This document shows positions 5,026 to 5,776 of a stretch of 5,776 nucleotides of DNA, in pieces. Under the pieces are notes generated by a model, which was not told the DNA's origin, did no database searches, and saw only the letters and a list, made by a program, of their open reading frames with translations. Origin of the DNA: Saprospiraceae bacterium (lineage in GTDB: Bacteria > Bacteroidota > Bacteroidia > Chitinophagales > Saprospiraceae). Both the position numbers and the translations under genes were made by a program. The stretch covers positions 1 through 5,776 of the forward strand of contig JALVEF010000024.1 in the NCBI GenBank assembly GCA_027031185.1, given 5' to 3'. Every line of letters starts with the position of its first letter. Positions within the stretch are counted from its first letter, which is position 1.

Positions 5026-5776
5026 ATGAAATTAGCTTTCACTTCACTATTTGTGGTGTGTCTGGCTTTCTTGGGCTTTAGCCAGGCGAGCATCACAGGG
5101 AGACTCATTGACGCTTCCGGAGAGCCCCTGATCGGGGCGACTGTCCAGTTGGACGGTCCGACGAGTACCGGTACGGTCACGGATGTGGATGGGAAATTTG
5201 CCTTTGGCAACTTACAGCGTGGTGCGTACAAGCTGACGATGTCCTATTTGGGCTATGCGACAATGACCAAAGAGGTAAATGTCACCACGGGAATCACCAA
5301 TCTCGGCGACATTACCATGCAAGAAGACCAGTATGCCCTGTCAGAGGTCCAAGTGGTAGCCGACTATGTGGTAGAGCGCCGTACACCGGTGGCCGTGGCG
5401 ACGGTGGACAAGGCAGAAATCGAAGCGACGCTGGGGTCGCGAGACATCCCGATGATGATGAACCGCACGCCTTCCGTTTATGCCACGGAGCAGGGCGGTG
5501 GCTCCGGTGATTCCCGGATCAATGTGCGGGGATTTGACCAGCGCAATGTGGCCATCATGATCAATGGTGTGCCCGTAAATGATATGGAAAACGGCTGGGT
5601 ATATTGGTCCAACTGGGACGGCATCGGTGATGCGACTTCGTCCGTGCAGCTGCAGCGGGGCCTGAGTGCGGTCAACCTGGCCACTCCTTCCATCGGCGGT
5701 ACCATGAATATCGTCACCAGCCCGGCAGAAAAGAAAGCAGGCGCCGTCTTGAAGGCAGAGGCCGGCTCCGGAGGCT
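5026..5776 (+). CDS. TonB-dependent outer-membrane receptor with N-terminal carboxypeptidase-like domain, partial (cut at right edge)
   Basis: The frame is open from the ATG at 5026 through 250 codons to the edge. Residues 1-19 form a signal peptide (K2, hydrophobic 4-18); cleavage before Q20 is likely. Residues 22-100 are a carboxypeptidase-regulatory-like beta-sandwich (ITGRLIDASGEPLIGATV, then VTDVDGKF and YLGYAT), common in Bacteroidota receptors. A TonB-box-like ALSEVQVVA follows at 104-112. The plug domain begins near 118, with NRTPSVY (146-152), INVRGFDQRN (165-174), IMINGVPVND (177-186), VQLQRGLSAV (207-216) and GGTMNIVTS (224-232). The rest of the plug and the beta-barrel are outside; whole receptors of this kind usually run to 700-1,000 residues. 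It would import a ligand across the outer membrane using TonB energy; the ligand cannot be told from this part. The plug motifs look unlike the classical SusC type, and no susD-like gene is visible in the window. Confidence 0.92.
   Translation, partial: MKLAFTSLFVVCLAFLGFSQASITGRLIDASGEPLIGATVQLDGPTSTGTVTDVDGKFAFGNLQRGAYKLTMSYLGYATMTKEVNVTTGITNLGDITMQEDQYALSEVQVVADYVVERRTPVAVATVDKAEIEATLGSRDIPMMMNRTPSVYATEQGGGSGDSRINVRGFDQRNVAIMINGVPVNDMENGWVYWSNWDGIGDATSSVQLQRGLSAVNLATPSIGGTMNIVTSPAEKKAGAVLKAEAGSGG

Overview
The window looks like a chromosomal piece of a Bacteroidota genome of moderately high G+C, possibly a Saprospiria-like lineage (inference). The grounds are: (i) promoter-like elements matching the Bacteroidota consensus TTG-N~20-TAnnTTTG in front of several genes; (ii) no Shine-Dalgarno sequences before the starts; (iii) a TonB-dependent receptor with an N-terminal carboxypeptidase-like domain; and (iv) a TPR / PD40-propeller / CRD / OmpA protein with the architecture of the type IX secretion protein PorE. 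I see no mobile element, CRISPR array or phage gene.

Layout. Positions 1-834 (minus) hold most of a short-form D-3-phosphoglycerate dehydrogenase (serA), cut by the left edge. The 233-bp gap to the next gene carries a strong A-tract/T-tract hairpin (913-959). Positions 1068-1736 (minus) encode an M50B-like membrane metalloprotease with an HEFGH motif. The gap 1737-1905 separates this gene from the divergent iscU. It contains a perfect 17-bp inverted repeat followed by a T run, and a consensus-like iscU promoter flanked by an 8-bp inverted repeat. Positions 1906-2621 (plus) are iscU and iscA, overlapping at ATGA. A tRNA-Cys(GCA) follows at 2676-2746 with its own promoter and a terminator (2775-2800). 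Positions 2822-4798 (minus) encode the PorE-like OmpA-family protein. A divergent promoter region (4799-5025) leads to a TonB-dependent receptor starting at 5026 and cut by the right edge.

How the genes relate. Three are core metabolism or information functions: serine biosynthesis, Fe-S cluster assembly and tRNA-Cys. iscU and iscA clearly form one translationally coupled unit. The other three are envelope genes: the membrane protease, the peptidoglycan-anchored PorE-like protein and the TonB-dependent receptor. No clear new multi-gene system is visible. The most useful points for a second look are the orphan hairpin between the M50-like gene and iscU, the inverted repeat around the iscU promoter, the reassigned start and PorE-like architecture of the OmpA protein, and the iscU-iscA-tRNA-Cys adjacency.
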